64,000 bases of DNA from Herbaspirillum hiltneri N3 (GTDB lineage Bacteria > Pseudomonadota > Gammaproteobacteria > Burkholderiales > Burkholderiaceae_D). This document shows, one piece after another, positions 8,525 through 16,887 of the stretch (positions are counted from its first letter, which is position 1; the number at the start of each line of letters is the position of its first letter). The notes below the pieces were generated by a model. That model was not told the origin of the DNA, ran no database searches, and worked only from the letters and a program-made list of their open reading frames with translations. Made by a program: the position numbers and the translations under genes. The DNA lies in assembly GCF_001267925.1 (NCBI RefSeq), contig NZ_CP011409.1:4278001-4342000 (forward strand), given 5' to 3'.

Positions 8525-9178
8525 ATGCATCTTCCTCAGCAAGACTGGTCCGCGCGACTGGCGGTACTGGCCGGCGCGACCAGCGACGCCGACAGCGACG
8601 GCGCGCACGACATCAACCACCTGCATCGCGTCTGGCAGTCCGCCCGCATCCTGCTCGATGATTATCCCGACGCCGATGCGCTGGTGGTGCAGGCCGCCTG
8701 CTATCTGCACGACCTCGTTAACCTGCCCAAGAACGATCCGCAGCGTCATCTTGCCTCACGCCAAGCGGCGCAGCTTGCACGCCGGCATTTGCAGCAACTC
8801 GACTTCCCGTCGGAGAAACTCGATGCCGTCGCGCACGCCATCGAGGCGCACAGTTTTTCCGCCGGCATTGTAGCAACCACCATCGAAGCGCAGATCGTGC
8901 AGGATGCTGATCGTCTCGACGCGCTCGGCGCAGTCGGGCTGGCGCGCATGTTCTATACCGCCGGCCGCATGGGCAGCCAGCTGGCGCATGCCGGCGACGC
9001 GCGCGCAGAACATCGCGCACTGGATGACCGCCGCTACGCGCTCGACCATATCGCCTGCAAACTGGAAACCTTGCCTGCGACCATGCAGACCGGTGCCGGG
9101 CGCCGCCTCGCTGAACAGCGCATGCAATGGCTGCGCGACTTCCGCTCAAGATTTTTGTCGGAATGGGAAGGCAGCTGA
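8525..9178 (+). CDS. HD-domain phosphohydrolase (YedJ-like)
   Basis: A 217-residue metal-dependent phosphohydrolase of the HD superfamily. The metal ligands are visible: H28/D29 with H32, the HD pair H62-D63 (CYLHDLVN), and the distal aspartate D128 in QDADRLDALGAVG. The last motif, with its following helix, is typical of the YedJ/predicted HD hydrolase group of about 200-230 residues. Substrates of this subgroup are not well defined; nucleotides are likely. The ATG is at 8525. No convincing partner gene is adjacent, apart from a tiny frame downstream. Confidence 0.85.
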   Translation: MHLPQQDWSARLAVLAGATSDADSDGAHDINHLHRVWQSARILLDDYPDADALVVQAACYLHDLVNLPKNDPQRHLASRQAAQLARRHLQQLDFPSEKLDAVAHAIEAHSFSAGIVATTIEAQIVQDADRLDALGAVGLARMFYTAGRMGSQLAHAGDARAEHRALDDRRYALDHIACKLETLPATMQTGAGRRLAEQRMQWLRDFRSRFLSEWEGS

Positions 9179-9237
9179 AACCATTTTGCGGAATGCTGCT
9201 AGAATCGATTCATCGTTTTACTTTGCATTCATCCTTC

Positions 9238-9351
9238 ATGTTCATCGCCGCCCTGTCCTGCCTGTTGTCGCTCAGCCTGTACGCCCTGGCTGCACGAGTA
9301 CGCGCACGCACAGCTGCGGCCGGTAAACAAAAGAAACAGTCGCTCATCTGA
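9238..9351 (+). CDS. Possible small single-span membrane protein
   Basis: A 37-codon frame coding a hydrophobic N-terminal stretch (FIAALSCLLSLSLYALAA) followed by a basic tail ending KQKKQSLI. That is the layout of a small membrane protein with its C terminus in the cytoplasm. No strong ribosome binding site is seen and I know no homologue, so it may not be expressed. Confidence 0.25.
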   Translation: MFIAALSCLLSLSLYALAARVRARTAAAGKQKKQSLI

Positions 9352-9479
9352 CCGGGGCGCGCTGTCCTGTCAGGTGGGCTGACAGGATGGCCAACGCAGA
9401 CCGGACACGTTCCCCTCGCTAGTTCTCCTTGCACCTGCCGACAGACATTCACGGTCTGTAATCTTCATGGAGAGTAGCA

Positions 9480-10349
9480 ATGCGTTCTTTCGACGGTATC
9501 TGGATTCCCCTGGTCACGCCCTTCCACGACGGCAAGATCGATTTCCCCGCTTTGCAGGCGCTCGCGCGCAGCATGTTCGACGCCGGCGTGTCCGGCCTGG
9601 TCGCCTGCGGCTCGACTGCCGAAGCCGCCGCGCTCGACGACGGCGAACAGCTCGCGGTGCTTGACGCCATTCTCGACGCCGTTCCCGGCTGTCCGGTGGC
9701 GATGGGCCTGGCCGGCAATCGCCAGGCCGCGATGCTGGAAAAGATGCAGAAAATCCAGCAACGCCCGGTCGCCGGCCTGCTAATTCCAGCGCCGTATTAC
9801 ATCCGCCCTTCGCAGGAAGGCCTGCGCGCGTTCTTTCTGACCATGGCCGATGCCGCCGAGGCACCGGTGATCATCTACAACATCCCCTACCGCAGCGGCA
9901 TCAACATCGATGCCGCCACCATCCTCGCGCTCGCCGGCCACGAACGCATCGTCGCCGTCAAGGACTGCGGCGGCAATGCGGCGGCCACCATGGACCTGAT
10001 CGCGCATGGCGGCTTGCAAATTATGGCGGGAGAAGACGAACAGATTTTTACGACGCTGTGCCTCGGCGGCAGCGGTGCGATTACTGCGGCGGCGCACATC
10101 CGTCCCGACCTGTTCGTGCGCGTGGCGCAACTGGTGCGAGCGCAGCGTCTGGTCGAAGCACGCGAACAATTCTACGATTTGCTGCCGCTGATCCGCCTGC
10201 TGTTCGCCGAACCGAATCCGGCCGTGATCAAGACCGCGCTGTCGATGATGGGCATGCTGCGCGACGAGTTGCGCGCACCGATGCAAGCCAGCTCGCCGGC
10301 TTTGCACGAGCGCTTGCGCCGTGAGCTGTCGCGGCTCGGCTGCCTGTAA
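9480..10349 (+). CDS. dapA: DapA-family class I aldolase (4-hydroxy-tetrahydrodipicolinate synthase-like)
   Basis: A 289-residue TIM-barrel lyase of the DHDPS/N-acetylneuraminate lyase family. It starts FDGIWIPLVTPF. It has the active-site tyrosine Y133 in YNIPYRSG, R138, and the Schiff-base lysine K161 in VAVKDCGG, the same numbering as E. coli DapA. The phosphate/pyruvate loop reads GSTAEA where the usual form is GTTGE. This enzyme normally condenses pyruvate with aspartate semialdehyde in lysine and diaminopimelate synthesis. The atypical loop leaves room for a paralogue acting on another aldehyde. It stands alone, convergent with a LysR gene. Confidence 0.85.
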   Translation: MRSFDGIWIPLVTPFHDGKIDFPALQALARSMFDAGVSGLVACGSTAEAAALDDGEQLAVLDAILDAVPGCPVAMGLAGNRQAAMLEKMQKIQQRPVAGLLIPAPYYIRPSQEGLRAFFLTMADAAEAPVIIYNIPYRSGINIDAATILALAGHERIVAVKDCGGNAAATMDLIAHGGLQIMAGEDEQIFTTLCLGGSGAITAAAHIRPDLFVRVAQLVRAQRLVEAREQFYDLLPLIRLLFAEPNPAVIKTALSMMGMLRDELRAPMQASSPALHERLRRELSRLGCL

Positions 10350-10358
10350 CCGACCGGG

Positions 10359-11297
10359 TTAAGGCAAGCCGGTAACGGCAGCGCCGCTGGCGATGCCCTG
10401 CTCGCGCAGGATGTCTGCCAGGCTGCGGCGAAAGCGCAGCAACGGCGCGGCCAGCCTGCCGCTGGCCAAACCCGGTGCATGCACCAGCCAGACGCCCATG
10501 CCGTTGTCGAATTCCGGCACCGTCAGCACGCGTATCTGTTTGCGGAAGGCGCTGCGTTTGAGCGCGCTCGGCGTGGTGATGCCGATGCCCACGCCGCGCG
10601 CCACCAGTGACAACTGCAACTCGGCGCCGAAGGCTTCCACGGCCACCGTAAACGGCTGGCGCCGCGCTTCCACGGCCAGCCGGATCGCGCTGCGCAAACC
10701 GCAACCATCCTGATTGAGCACCCATGAATGCTGCGCCAATTCGGCCAGCGCAACTTCGCCGCGCGGCAGCTTGAGCGACTTCGCCGCCACCACCAGGGCA
10801 GGCTCGCGGCCCAGCTTGTGGACCTGGAACCGCTCCGGCGGCGATACCCCATCGGGCACGATGATGGCGGCGGCGTCGATGATGTTTTTCTCCAGCATCT
10901 CCATCAATCCGGGCGACCAGGCGGCGGTCACGCGCACGCTCAGTTTCGGGAATTCGGTGCGCAGGCAATCGAGTGGCGTCGTCAAGGCCGCTTCCGACAA
11001 AAACGGCGGCACGCCCAGGCGAAGTTCACCGGTCGCGCCGGCTTGCGGCGACACGCGATCCATCATGTCGTCGACCGAAGCCAGCACGCGGCGCCCCATA
11101 TCGTAGATGTCGCGCCCGGCCGAAGTCGGCTTGAGCGGCTTGGACTGGCGATCCAGCAGCGCGACCCCGAGCATGCTTTCCAGGCTTTGCACGCGCCGCG
11201 TGATGCCCGGCTGGGTCAGATGCAATCGCGCGGCGGCCGCGACGATGGAGCCGGTTTCAATGACGGCGACGTAGGCTTGCAGGTCTCGCGTGTTCAA
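10359..11297 (-). CDS. LysR-family transcriptional regulator
   Basis: A 312-residue LysR regulator. It has the N-terminal winged helix (LQAYVAVIETGSIVAAAARL, then LTQPGITRRVQSLE) and a periplasmic-binding-protein-like effector domain. The frame starts with TTG at 11295-11297, since no in-frame ATG lies upstream. It is divergent from the MFS transporter gene at 11397, the classical arrangement for a LysR gene and its target. The 99-bp gap holds an inverted repeat (see 11307-11345). It probably senses the MFS substrate or a related metabolite, with ligand unknown. Confidence 0.9.
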   Translation of the reverse strand: MNTRDLQAYVAVIETGSIVAAAARLHLTQPGITRRVQSLESMLGVALLDRQSKPLKPTSAGRDIYDMGRRVLASVDDMMDRVSPQAGATGELRLGVPPFLSEAALTTPLDCLRTEFPKLSVRVTAAWSPGLMEMLEKNIIDAAAIIVPDGVSPPERFQVHKLGREPALVVAAKSLKLPRGEVALAELAQHSWVLNQDGCGLRSAIRLAVEARRQPFTVAVEAFGAELQLSLVARGVGIGITTPSALKRSAFRKQIRVLTVPEFDNGMGVWLVHAPGLASGRLAAPLLRFRRSLADILREQGIASGAAVTGLP

Positions 11298-11306
11298 AAC
11301 AATCTC

Positions 11307-11345
11307 GCATAATATCTATGACAATAATTCAATTGTCGCATAATA
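11307..11345. promoter_or_regulatory. Candidate LysR operator between regulator and transporter
   Basis: The gap holds a perfect inverted repeat GACAAT-N6-ATTGTC (11320-11337). It is flanked by a direct repeat TCGCATAATA at both ends. The AT-rich dyad, placed between divergent genes, is what LysR proteins bind (T-N11-A class). Confidence 0.5.
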
Positions 11346-11396
11346 ATGCGCTGCCTATACTGGCCTCCCGCAATACCCGTGATGCCAGGAGCCCCG

Positions 11397-12644
11397 ATGG
11401 AACAATGCAGCAAGCTTTCCCAAGACCGTGCCGATATCCCCGCAGCCTCCACGCGAATGAGCGCAGCGATGACGCTCCTGTTCGCTGCAGCGGTCGGCGT
11501 CATCGTCACCAATCTCTACGCCGTGCAGCCGATGCTGGCGGCGATCGGCGCGGCGATGCAGATTCCCGGCGGCGCCATCGGCCTGATTGCGATGCTGCCG
11601 CTGCTGGGTTACACCTGCGGCCAGTTCCTGATCGTGCCGCTCAGCGACTTGCATGAGAATCGCCGCCTGATCGTGCGGCTGCTGGCGGGTTGCGCCGCCT
11701 GTCTCGGCGTGGCGATGTTCAGCACGCACACCTGGCTGTTCCTGACGGCGATTTTCCTGGCCGGCGTCTTGTCGAGTGCGATCCAGATGCTGGTGCCGAT
11801 GGCCGCCTTCATGAGCGAAGAAACGCATCGCGGCCGTGTCATCGGCAATGTGATGAGCGGCCTGATGCTGGGCATCATGCTGTCGCGTCCGATGGCCGGA
11901 TGGCTGGCGAGCGTGGCGGGGTGGCGTGCGGTGTACGGCTTGCTGGCGCTGATCGTGGCGATGCTGGCGCTGGTGCTGGGCCGCGTATTGCCGGAGCGTC
12001 ATCCGCAACAAACCCCGCGTTACCGGGACATCCTGGCCTCGCTGTGGCAATTGCTGCGCAGCGAGCCTGTCCTGCAATACGGCGCGCTGACCGGAGCGCT
12101 CGGCATGGCGGCGTATATGTCGTACTGGACCACGATTGCCTTGCTGCTGGTGCAGGAACCCTTTTCGCTCGGCGCAGGCGGCATCGCCGTGTTCGCGCTG
12201 GTCGGCGCCAGCGCAGTGTGCGCGACGCCCTTCGCGGGCCGCGCCGGCGATCGCGGACGGGGGCGCCTGGCCTCCCATCTGAGCCATCTTGGGATGCTCG
12301 CAGCGGGCTTGATCGCGGGCGTCGCCGGCAGCGGCTGGGGCGGCTTTGATGTCCATGCGCACGCCGGCATGGCGCTGGTGTTTCTGGGGGTTGCCGCCAT
12401 CCTGCTCGACGGCGGTGTGGCCGCCGACCAGACGCTGGAACGCCGCAAGATCAACCTGCTGCCGCCGCAATTGCGCGGTCGTCTCAACGGCCTGTTCGTC
12501 GGCCTCCTGTTCATCGGCGGCGCGATCGGTGCGGCGCTGTCGGGATTTGCGTGGAAGCTGGGCGGCTGGACGGCGGTGTGCCTGTTGCAATTGCTGTTCT
12601 CCGCCACGATCGCCTGCTTGGCATACGGACAACATCGCCGCTGA
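11397..12644 (+). CDS. Major facilitator superfamily transporter
   Basis: A 415-residue, 12-helix MFS permease. The start at 11397 has AGGAG at 11388; the longer frame from 11346 reaches into the operator. The loop between helices 2 and 3 reads PLSDLHENRRLI, a variant of the MFS signature GxLaDrxGRR, and helices are rich in Gly and Ala. It resembles the exporters of drugs or sugar efflux (AraJ/YnfM type) more than importers. The divergent LysR gene is the likely regulator. Substrate is unknown. Confidence 0.85.
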   Translation: MEQCSKLSQDRADIPAASTRMSAAMTLLFAAAVGVIVTNLYAVQPMLAAIGAAMQIPGGAIGLIAMLPLLGYTCGQFLIVPLSDLHENRRLIVRLLAGCAACLGVAMFSTHTWLFLTAIFLAGVLSSAIQMLVPMAAFMSEETHRGRVIGNVMSGLMLGIMLSRPMAGWLASVAGWRAVYGLLALIVAMLALVLGRVLPERHPQQTPRYRDILASLWQLLRSEPVLQYGALTGALGMAAYMSYWTTIALLLVQEPFSLGAGGIAVFALVGASAVCATPFAGRAGDRGRGRLASHLSHLGMLAAGLIAGVAGSGWGGFDVHAHAGMALVFLGVAAILLDGGVAADQTLERRKINLLPPQLRGRLNGLFVGLLFIGGAIGAALSGFAWKLGGWTAVCLLQLLFSATIACLAYGQHRR

Positions 12645-12738
12645 ACCTGGCGCGCTGTTACAAATCGCCAACAGGAGGCGGCGAACCAAGGCGTGCAGGT
12701 TTCGTCATACCGTTATCTCAATCTGTCGAGGAGGTAAC

Positions 12739-13575
12739 GTGGCAAGCCAGGAAACGCAGCAACAATACCAACCACGCTGGCGCATCGCCGATCTGGATTT
12801 CTCGCGCATCGATCTGCAACGCGTACGCGACGATGAAAACACTTTCTACCTGGTGACCTGCGCCTCGTTCGTCGAAAGCGGCTCCGATCTGTATACCCAC
12901 AACCTGGTCGACTTCTTCCGCGACAATGCAGAAGTGGCCGCGTGGCTGCGCGAACAATGGGAAGTGGAGGAGTTGCAGCACGGCGCGGCATTGCGTGCCT
13001 ACGTCGAGCATGTCTGGCCCGAATTCGACTGGCAACAGGCCTACGACGGCTTCCTCGCCGAATATGCCGGCTACTGCAAGGTCGAACTGCTGGAACCGAC
13101 CAAGGCGCTGGAGATGGCGGCGCGCTGCGTGGTCGAAACCGGCACCGCGACCTACTACCGCGCGCTGTCGCGCAGCGTGCAGGAACCGGTGTTGCAGGAA
13201 CTGGCGGCGCGCATCTCGCACGACGAGGTCAACCACTACAAGCATTTCTACAAATACTTCCGCCAATATAGCCGGAGCGAAGGCATCAGCCGCTCGCGCG
13301 TACTCGGCACCTTGGGTCGCCGGACACTGGAAATGCGCAACGAAGACGCCGATTGCGCCATCCGTCATGCGCTGAAATTCCGCGAGCCGTTGCGCGCCGG
13401 TGATCCCGCTTACTTAAGACAGCTGAGCGCACGCATGAACGCCATCGTGCGCACCAATTTGACGCCGGACATGACCTTGAAGATGATCATGCGCCCGCTG
13501 GAGCTGCCGCCCAAGGTGCAAAGCTGGGTGCAATATCCTATCCGCCAACTGATGCAATACGTGTTTTTGCGCTAA
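12739..13575 (+). CDS. Ferritin-like diiron protein (acyl-ACP desaturase/oxygenase-like fold)
   Basis: A 278-residue helical protein starting at GTG 12739, with GAGGAGG eight bases upstream. It has two ExxH-type diiron motifs: E78-x2-H81 in EVEELQHG and E163-x2-H166 in DEVNHYKH. Additional carboxylates (E46, E133) complete the pattern of ferritin-like diiron proteins. Such proteins include type-2 fatty-acid desaturases and aldehyde-deformylating or N-oxygenases. It lacks a membrane segment or signal. It stands alone before the urt block, so context does not disclose a substrate. Confidence 0.75.
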   Translation: MASQETQQQYQPRWRIADLDFSRIDLQRVRDDENTFYLVTCASFVESGSDLYTHNLVDFFRDNAEVAAWLREQWEVEELQHGAALRAYVEHVWPEFDWQQAYDGFLAEYAGYCKVELLEPTKALEMAARCVVETGTATYYRALSRSVQEPVLQELAARISHDEVNHYKHFYKYFRQYSRSEGISRSRVLGTLGRRTLEMRNEDADCAIRHALKFREPLRAGDPAYLRQLSARMNAIVRTNLTPDMTLKMIMRPLELPPKVQSWVQYPIRQLMQYVFLR

Positions 13576-13594
13576 AAACAAACATGTACCCGCC

Positions 13595-13619
13595 GATTTG
13601 CTCTGTTCTGGGGCAAATC
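13595..13619 (+). other. Hairpin after the ferritin-like gene
   Basis: Perfect 7-bp inverted repeat GATTTGC-N11-GCAAATC, 20 bp after the stop codon. It lacks a T run. It may slow or end transcription before the urt promoter region. Confidence 0.3.
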
Positions 13620-13646
13620 ACCGTAAACCGCACGACAACGTACCGC

Positions 13647-13676
13647 CACCATTTTTGCCGTCACTAAAATGGTGCA
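13647..13676. promoter_or_regulatory. Candidate NtrC-binding region upstream of urtA
   Basis: GTCACTAAAATGGTGCA at 13660-13676 is a near match to the NtrC dyad, whose known consensus is TGCAC-N5-GGTGCA. An overlapping perfect inverted repeat CACCATTTT-N10-AAAATGGTG spans 13647-13674. It lies about 85-115 bp above the inferred start of the sigma-54 promoter, a normal distance for an NtrC enhancer. Confidence 0.65.
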
Positions 13677-13734
13677 ATAGTCTGCGCCCGCTTCCGCAAA
13701 GCCGGAAAAATCAAGAGAGATTGACGAACTGTCA

Positions 13735-13751
13735 TTGGCACGCAATCTGCT
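13735..13751 (+). promoter_or_regulatory. Sigma-54 promoter of the urt-ure block
   Basis: TTGGCACGCAATCTGCT fits the sigma-54 consensus TTGGCACG-N4-TTGCT at all but about one position. The GG and GC doublets are correctly spaced (G13738 to C13750). Transcription would start near 13762, giving a leader of about 47 nt to urtA. This makes urea uptake and urease nitrogen-regulated through RpoN and NtrC. Confidence 0.85.
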
Positions 13752-13808
13752 AAAGCAGGAAGGCAGTCAACAAACTCTCATTGATTCTTCTAACTGTAGG
13801 AGCACTTC

Positions 13809-15062
13809 ATGTCACGTCGTACTATCCTAAAAGCAACAGCACTCGGCGCGTTCGCACTTGCAGCATCCTCCTGGCTCCCAGCCGCGTTCGCCGCGGATAC
13901 CATCAAGGTCGGCATCCTGCACTCGCTGTCGGGCACAATGGCCATCTCCGAAACATCGCTCAAAGATGTGGCGCTGATGACAATCGATGAAATCAACGCC
14001 AACGGCGGCGTCATGGGCAAGAAGCTCGAACCCGTGATCGTTGACCCCGCATCCAACTGGCCACTGTTCGCTGAAAAAGCGCGCCAGCTGATTTCGCAAG
14101 ACAAGGTTTCCGTCGTCTTCGGCTGCTGGACTTCGGTCTCGCGCAAATCGGTGCTGCCGGTCTTCAAGGAATTGAACAGCCTGTTGTTCTACCCGGTCCA
14201 GTACGAAGGCGAAGAGCTGGAAAAGAACGTCTTCTACACCGGCGCAGCGCCTAACCAGCAAGCCATTCCCGCCACCGAATACCTGATGTCGAAAGAAGGC
14301 GGCGGCGCCAAGCGCTTCGTCCTGCTGGGCACCGACTATGTGTACCCACGCACCACCAACAAGATTCTGCGCGCCTTCCTGCACAGCAAGGGCGTGAAGG
14401 ATTCCGACATCGATGAAGTCTACACACCGTTCGGCCACTCCGATTACCAGACCATCGTCGCCAACATCAAGAAGTTTGCAGCAGGCGGCAAGACTGCCGT
14501 GATCTCGACCATCAACGGCGACTCCAACGTGCCGTTCTACAAGGAACTGGGCAACGCCGGCCTGAAGGCGACCGACGTGCCTGTCGTGGCGTTCTCGGTG
14601 GGTGAAGAAGAACTGCGCGGCGTCGACACCAAGCCGCTGGTCGGCCACCTGGCTGCCTGGAACTACTTCGAGTCCGTGAAGAACCCGGTCAACACCGCCT
14701 TCATCAAGAAGTGGAAAGCCTACGCCAAGGCCAAGGGCCTGCCGAACGCCGACACCGTCGTGACCAATGATCCGATGGAAGCGACTTACGTCGGCATCTA
14801 CATGTGGAAGCAGGCAGTCGAGAAGGCCAAGACCACCGACACCGACAAGGTGATCGCAGCGATGGGCGGCCAGACCTTCAAGGCGCCGTCCGGCTACACG
14901 CTGGAAATGGACAAGACCAACCATCACCTGCACAAACCTGTGATGATCGGCGAAATCAAGGCCGACGGTCAGTTCAACGTGGTCAACAAGACCAAGACCA
15001 CCATCCGTGCGCAGCCATGGAGCCCGTACATCCCGGGCAACGAAAGCAAGCAAAAGATGTAA
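13809..15062 (+). CDS. urtA: Urea ABC transporter substrate-binding protein
   Basis: A 417-residue periplasmic binding protein of the branched-chain amino acid/amide type. It begins MSRRTILKATALGAFALAAS, a twin-arginine signal, with cleavage near AFAAD (residue 29). The mature start DTIKVGILHSLSGTMAISET, FGCWTSVSRKSVLPVF and LFYPVQYEGEE are strong UrtA signatures. UrtA captures urea or short amides for import by UrtBCDE. The start has TAGGAG upstream. It is the first gene after the sigma-54 promoter and is expected to be the most highly expressed. A stem-loop follows at 15127-15160. Confidence 0.97.
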   Translation: MSRRTILKATALGAFALAASSWLPAAFAADTIKVGILHSLSGTMAISETSLKDVALMTIDEINANGGVMGKKLEPVIVDPASNWPLFAEKARQLISQDKVSVVFGCWTSVSRKSVLPVFKELNSLLFYPVQYEGEELEKNVFYTGAAPNQQAIPATEYLMSKEGGGAKRFVLLGTDYVYPRTTNKILRAFLHSKGVKDSDIDEVYTPFGHSDYQTIVANIKKFAAGGKTAVISTINGDSNVPFYKELGNAGLKATDVPVVAFSVGEEELRGVDTKPLVGHLAAWNYFESVKNPVNTAFIKKWKAYAKAKGLPNADTVVTNDPMEATYVGIYMWKQAVEKAKTTDTDKVIAAMGGQTFKAPSGYTLEMDKTNHHLHKPVMIGEIKADGQFNVVNKTKTTIRAQPWSPYIPGNESKQKM

Positions 15063-15126
15063 GGCAGTCGCTTGCCATGTTTTGAGCAGTCCCCGCTGCA
15101 TGTTCCATGCGGCGGTTTGCAAGACC

Positions 15127-15160
15127 TTGCACCGGGCGTTCGACATCCCGTCCGGTGCAA
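15127..15160 (+). other. Stem-loop between urtA and urtB
   Basis: Perfect inverted repeat TTGCACCGG-N16-CCGGTGCAA in the 208-bp gap. It has no T run. It may protect the urtA message or reduce read-through, which is common after highly expressed binding-protein genes. Confidence 0.45.
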
Positions 15161-15270
15161 TCCATGCTCCGCTCCGCACCAAAGTTCTTTGCTGGAATGC
15201 GGACATGAATCTCAGATAAGCGCCGCGAGACCGACTTTCTTTCCGTCTTGCCTTGCCACCGAAAAGAACC

Positions 15271-16887
15271 ATGAGACTTCTTCCCAAGATAATTGCGTCC
15301 ACCTTGCTGACAGGCTGGCTGTGCACCCAGGCGATCAGCGCGCATGCCGCGATCGATCCGGCGCTGCTCAAGCCGCTGGCCGGCGACGACCCTGATGCGC
15401 GTATCGCCGCCGTCACGCAGATCGCTGCGCTGGCCAATGCCGACGCCCAGAAAATCCTCAATGCCATCAACAGCGATGCGCTGTACGCCACGCCTGCCGG
15501 CGACGTGCTGATCATCGAAGACAGCGATGCCTTCAATCCCGCCACCGACAAGACCGGCCCAGCGCCTGACGACGCCGAGGGCATCACCATCAACAATCGC
15601 CTGCGCGGTGTCGTCGAAGGTGCGCTGTCGGGACTCAAGCTGTTCTCGCCGGATCGCGCCACACGGCTGACGGCTGCGACGGAATTGCTGAAGACCGCCG
15701 ACGCTGCGCAAACCCCGCTGATCAGCAAGGCGCTGGCGGCGGAAAAGGATCCGCAAATCCAGGAAGTGCTCAAACAGGTTGTCGCCACCGCCAACCTGCA
15801 TGCACCTGACGCGGCAGCACGCAAGGCCGCCGTCAAAGCGCTGGCCGAGACTACCAACGCCAACCTGAAGCCGGTGCTGGAACAAATGCTGGCCAAAAAT
15901 CCTGACGGCAGCTATGTCGAAACCGATGAAGGCGTGCGCATCGAAGCAGTCCGCACGCTGTCGGCGCTGGACCGCCATCTATCCATCACCGAGTTCGTCG
16001 GCAAGCTGTTCTACGGCGTCTCGCTGGGCAGCGTGCTGCTGCTGGCCGCGCTGGGCCTGGCGATCACCTTCGGCCTGATGGGCATCATCAACATGGCGCA
16101 CGGCGAACTGCTGATGATCGGCGCGTACACAACGTATGTGTGCCAACTGGTGTTCCGCAAATTCTTCCCGGGCGCAATCGACGCCTACATCGTCGTCGCG
16201 CTGCCGGCTGCCTTCATCGTTGCGGCGGCCGTCGGCATCGCGCTGGAGCGCCTGGTGATCCGCTGGCTCTACGGTCGTCCTCTCGAAACCCTGCTGTGCA
16301 CCTGGGGCATCAGCCTGATGCTGATGCAAGGCGTGCGCTCGATCTTCGGAGCGCAAAACGTCGAGGTCGCCAACCCGAGCTGGATGTCGGGCGGCATCAC
16401 CGTGCTGGGTTCGCTGGTGCTGTCGTACAACCGTATCGTGATCATCTTCTTCGCGCTGTTCGTGGTGTTCGCGGTGTGGCTGATCCTGAACAAGACACGG
16501 CTCGGCCTGTTCGTGCGCGCCGTCACGCAGAACCGCCGCATGGCCGATTGCGTGGGTGTCTCGACCGGCAAGATTGACATGATGACCTTCGGTCTCGGTT
16601 GCGGTATCGCCGGTCTGGGCGGCGTGGCCTTGTCGCAGCTTGGCAATGTCGGCCCCGACCTCGGCCAAGGCTACATCGTCGACTCCTTCATGGTGGTGGT
16701 GCTGGGTGGCGTCGGCCAACTGGCCGGCACCGTGATCGCCGCGTTCGGCCTGGGCGAGGTGAACAAGTTCCTGGAGCCGGTCGCCGGCGCCGTGCTGGCC
16801 AAGATCGCCATCCTCGTGTTCATCATCGTGTTTATCCAAAAGCGCCCGCAAGGCCTGTTTGCACTGAAAGGCAGGAGCGTGGAATGA
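15271..16887 (+). CDS. urtB: Urea ABC transporter permease UrtB
   Basis: A 538-residue membrane permease. The first 25 residues form a signal sequence (STLLTGWLCTQAISAHA). Next comes a soluble region of about 215 residues with helical repeats (DDPDARIAAVTQIAALAN), a domain known at the N terminus of many UrtB proteins. The C-terminal 290 residues carry the LivH-like transmembrane helices (GLAITFGLMGIINMAHGEL). I used the ATG at 15271 in preference to 15253, which has no better ribosome binding site. It pairs with UrtC. The stop overlaps the start of urtC by 4 bp (ATGA), so the two are translationally coupled. Confidence 0.96.
   Translation: MRLLPKIIASTLLTGWLCTQAISAHAAIDPALLKPLAGDDPDARIAAVTQIAALANADAQKILNAINSDALYATPAGDVLIIEDSDAFNPATDKTGPAPDDAEGITINNRLRGVVEGALSGLKLFSPDRATRLTAATELLKTADAAQTPLISKALAAEKDPQIQEVLKQVVATANLHAPDAAARKAAVKALAETTNANLKPVLEQMLAKNPDGSYVETDEGVRIEAVRTLSALDRHLSITEFVGKLFYGVSLGSVLLLAALGLAITFGLMGIINMAHGELLMIGAYTTYVCQLVFRKFFPGAIDAYIVVALPAAFIVAAAVGIALERLVIRWLYGRPLETLLCTWGISLMLMQGVRSIFGAQNVEVANPSWMSGGITVLGSLVLSYNRIVIIFFALFVVFAVWLILNKTRLGLFVRAVTQNRRMADCVGVSTGKIDMMTFGLGCGIAGLGGVALSQLGNVGPDLGQGYIVDSFMVVVLGGVGQLAGTVIAAFGLGEVNKFLEPVAGAVLAKIAILVFIIVFIQKRPQGLFALKGRSVE

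Noticed and set aside
13827..15896. 689-codon minus-strand frame opposite urtA and urtB
   Set aside because: Antisense to two certain genes, crosses an intergenic gap, low-complexity composition.
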